NCBI GenBank assembly: GCA_023807065.1
Contig: JAJJLU010003458.1
Coordinates: forward strand, 109,440-173,439
Source of the DNA: Isotricha intestinalis
Lineage: Eukaryota; Ciliophora; Litostomatea; Vestibuliferida; Isotrichidae
DNA length: 64,000 bases
Direction: 5' to 3'
Shown: positions 61,565 to 64,000 of the stretch, one piece after another
Position numbering within the stretch: position 1 is the stretch's first letter
How the letters are laid out: every line of letters starts with the position of its first letter
Made by a program: the position numbers and the translations under genes
The notes under the pieces: generated by a model
The model's input: only the letters and a program-made list of their open reading frames with translations
Databases searched by the model: none
What the model was told of the DNA's origin: nothing

Positions 61565-61773
61565 TTTAAATGATTGTGTCTCAAGTTTATTTTTAATAGA
61601 GATTATTCAAATTTCAATTATATAACTTTTGATTAAATATTTATCAATTATTAATATATAGAATAATTTTTATTTTTTTTTATTTATATAGAACATTTTT
61701 ATAAATAAATATTAAAATTTCATAACCTCATTCCCATATAAAAAAATAAAACCAAAAAAAAAAATAAAAAAAA

Positions 61774-62740
61774 ATGAGATCAATCTTCCTTTTCCTCCTA
61801 TTGATAGTATCATGTCGTGAATGGAAATCTCAAAAAGAGATGGTTCACTTCATAAACAAATTACGTACAACATGGCGAGCAAATGAATACTTTCGTGACA
61901 CTCGTGTCTTATTAGGAACATAACCTCGACGATCCAAATCCTCTTCCATTGAAGACAGAATTTAAAACAAAAGACGAGGACCTTCCTAAAAATTATGATC
62001 TTCGTGAAGCATATCCAGATTGTACATCATTAAAGGAAATAAGAGACCAAGCAAACTGTGGTTCATGTTGGGCATTTGGAGCAGCAGAATCAATGAGTGA
62101 TCGTATTTGTATAAAATCAGGAGGTAAATTACAAACTAGAGTATCATCTCAATATATAACTACTTGTTGTTATTTATGTGGTTTTGGTTGTAATGGTGGT
62201 TACCCTTCACAAGCTTGGTCTTTTTGGAAAAGAAATGGAATTCCAACTGGAGATTTATATGGAGATAAAAATACTTGTCTTCCTTATTTCTTACCTCCTT
62301 GTGATCATCATGTTCATGGTAGTCATGGTGATTGTCCTGATACTGTTGATACTCCTAAATGTGTTGAAACTTGTCAAAGTGGATATCCTATATTATTTGA
62401 AGATGATAAAAGTTATGGAAGCGATGCTTATTCTGTTAGTGGTGAAAAAAATATTATGAAAGAAATTTATGAAAATGGTTCTGTTGAAGGATCTTTCAAT
62501 GTTTATAATGATTTTGTCACTTATAAGGAAGGTGTTTATCAACATGTTACTGGTAGTTATCTTGGAGGACATGCTATTAAAATTATTGGATGGGGTGAAA
62601 CAGATGATGGTGTTAAATATTGGATTTGTGTAAATTCTTGGAATGATGAATGGGGTGACCATGGTTTGTTTAAAATTCTTAGAGGTAATAATGAATGTAA
62701 TATTGAAGGTTCTGCTAATGCTGGTAATCCTGTGCTTTAA
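61774..62740 (+). CDS. Cathepsin B-like cysteine protease interrupted by a +1 frameshift
   Basis: The precursor begins MRSIFLFLLLIVSC (signal peptide) and continues through the propeptide (MVHFINKLRTTWRANEYF, RVLLGT) to a TAA at 61921. Beyond it the +1 frame carries on at once with LDDPNPLPLK and the mature enzyme. Catalytic Cys (NCGSCWAFGA), His (GGHAIKIIGWG) and Asn (NSWNDEWGDHG) are present, and the occluding loop CDHHVHGSHGDC marks cathepsin B, a lysosomal or digestive enzyme with dipeptidyl-carboxypeptidase activity. The break lies inside the conserved LLGT-x-L motif, so a normal intron is unlikely. It is either a sequencing indel, a recent mutation or a +1 ribosomal frameshift on UAA. 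Codon use (CGT, CTC, GTC, GAC) is richer in C/G than in its neighbours, as in highly expressed genes. Confidence 0.85.
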
Positions 62741-63569
62741 ATTTTTTTTTGTTTTTATATTCATTTTTTTTATTAATAGATTTTCAATTGATTAAAATTT
62801 CTTTTTTTTCCATTGATTTTTTGTATCATTGTTTTTTTATTATTTTTTTTTAAGATATTTTTTTATTATTTATTTATTATTAATAAAATAAATTGATAAA
62901 GATAATATGATTAAAAATATTTTTGTTGGTTTGGAGATGGGAATGTAAAATAAAAAAGTTCTATAAATTTCTTTATTTAATGAGAATTATCTTACAAATG
63001 TAGCAGCAGAAGAATCAATTCATAAATTAATAATAGATGGATAATTAGATATAATTCAAATATAGGACAAAGAAGGAGAAAAATATATAAAAATATTAAA
63101 AGTAATTTAATGAAATAAAATATTGTAAAATTTGAATATGATATAACACCAAAAAAATAATTTGAAAGGATCTTAAATTATTGGTACAAAGAAATAATTT
63201 TTTTTTTAAAATTTATAAAATTCCATTACATTTAATTTTAATGCTTTTAGCATTATACAAAGATTTTAATCTATCTTTTCATCTTCCAAAGCATCTTTCG
63301 ATTTCCATAGAAGATAACTACAAAAACTTGTACTATATGAATTTATTCTAGTATTAATTTGTCAGTATTTAAAATTAATATTATAGGAATCAATACTATT
63401 ATAACTATTATCATCAATAAAAGTCATCATGAATTGTTGTTAAGCAGCCTTCCTTATTTTGAGAATTAATAAATGAAAAATATAAAATAAGAAAAATAAC
63501 TTTAGAATTCATCATTAATTTATTCAAACAATTTAATCAAACAAAAATAAAAAAAATATATTATAAAAA
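62741..63569. other. Intergenic region with possible gene remnant
   Basis: No intact gene. A + strand stretch at about 62980-63110 reads TNVAAEESIHKLIIDG and DKEGEKYIKILKVI, separated by TAA and TAG, which looks like decayed coding sequence of unknown family. A small hairpin (aatgc-tttta-gcatt) lies near 63239-63253. Confidence 0.45.
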
Positions 63570-64000
63570 ATGTTTGGAGATTATACTTTAGAAAAAAATA
63601 GGGAAAGGAGCATTTTCAGAAGTATATATAACAAAAAAATTAGAAAAAATAATTATTTGCAATAAAAAAATTTTTAAAGAAACATTATCAAATAATAGAA
63701 TAAAGAAATATTTCAATAATGAATTAAACATATTAAAAAATATAAAACATCTTAATATAATTAAACTCTATAACACAAAAGAAACATTTAATATTTATTT
63801 TCTAATATTTGATTATTGAAATGGTGGAGAATTATCAAGTTTTTTAGAAAAATATAAAATAAAAATAAAAAACCAATCTCATAAGATTTAGTTCAATATT
63901 TCATGAGACAAATAGTTAATAGATTATGTGATATTTATAATATGAATATTTTATATAGAGATATAAAATTAGATACTATTTTAGTTAATTTTAATTCAAA
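63570..64000 (+). pseudogene. Decayed serine/threonine protein kinase, cut by the window edge
   Basis: Reading across frames gives the N-lobe and start of the C-lobe of a kinase: MFGDYTLEK, then KIGKGAFSEVYITKK after a one-base shift, NELNILKNIKHLNIIKLYN, and FDY-TGA-NGGELSSFLEKYK with a stop where Cys is usual. After a further shift come LVQYFMRQIVNRLCDIYN and ILYRDIKLDTILVNF. HRD has become YRD and the catalytic-loop Asn has become Thr. The pattern resembles Atg1/ULK-type kinases. With two frameshifts, internal stops and lost key residues it is very likely a pseudogene; its 3' part lies outside. Confidence 0.75.

Noticed and set aside
61904..61952. A 49-nt GT-AG intron to explain the cathepsin B frame change
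   Set aside because: It would restore the frame, but it would remove the conserved LLGT-x-LDDP region, which aligns well with other cathepsin B propeptides. Its GTCT start also differs from the GTAA/GTAT of other introns.
63570..63900. TGA as a sense codon (Cys or Trp recoding), suggested by FDY-TGA-NGGELS and by RIS-TGA-EEYF
   Set aside because: Those TGA codons occur only in genes with other breaks, and stand for different amino acids (Cys in one, Trp in the other). TGA also ends intact genes (Rab, PQ-loop transporter), so the standard code holds.

Overview
The window comes from an extremely AT-rich nuclear genome (by eye about 80% A+T) of a free-living-type eukaryotic microbe. Genes are densely packed on both strands with short intergenic gaps. 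The code is standard: TAA, TAG and TGA all end clearly conserved genes (TGA ends the Rab and the PQ-loop genes, TAG ends the histidine kinase and ribosomal uS14). The introns that can be proved are tiny (26-41 nt, GTAA/GTAT...TAG). The gene set includes an IP3-receptor-type channel, a TRP-like channel, an SK-type potassium channel, a cytosolic hybrid histidine kinase, a Kelch-PP1-like phosphatase (PPKL; known mainly from alveolates and green plants), a trichohyalin/plectin-like coiled-coil protein and F-x-P-x-I/V-N repeat proteins of the kind seen in cilia, and Asn-rich low-complexity proteins. A ciliate or other alveolate-like protist using the standard code is my best guess; I cannot prove the species.

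Layout. 0-9 kb: a BspA-type leucine-rich-repeat protein with a dead protease-like N-terminus, two tandem WD40 paralogues, a TLDc-domain protein beside a decayed TLDc relative, and an unrecognised protein. 9-31 kb: a Rab GTPase (one intron), an F-x-P repeat protein, two large cation channels head to tail (IP3R-like with a UBR-type zinc finger; TRP-like), a hybrid histidine kinase/response regulator, a RING/B-box/WD40 protein, and PP2A-B55 head to head with PPKL. 32-40 kb: two members of an expanded unknown family flanking an Asn-rich protein and an importin-alpha-like protein, then a secreted Cys-rich protein. 40-46 kb: RNase P RNA, a P/U-type cyclin, ribosomal proteins uS14 and eL43, an Integrator-4-like HEAT protein, a decayed kinase/B-box/WD gene, and an SLC66A2-like PQ-loop transporter. 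46-64 kb: a small CaaX-box protein, an SK-like K+ channel, a coiled-coil protein, VPS15, an FHA protein, a ciliary-type coiled-coil protein, a prominin-like pentaspan protein, a cathepsin B interrupted by a +1 frameshift, and a decayed protein kinase at the right edge.

There are no operons. The genes that relate functionally are the phosphatase pair sharing a 113-bp divergent promoter, the two adjacent Ca2+/cation channels, and the membrane-trafficking set (Rab, VPS15). Intact genes are interspersed with decayed copies of expanded families (TLDc, kinase-B-box), which points to continuing family birth and death. No CRISPR, transposon, tRNA or bacterial-type element was recognised.
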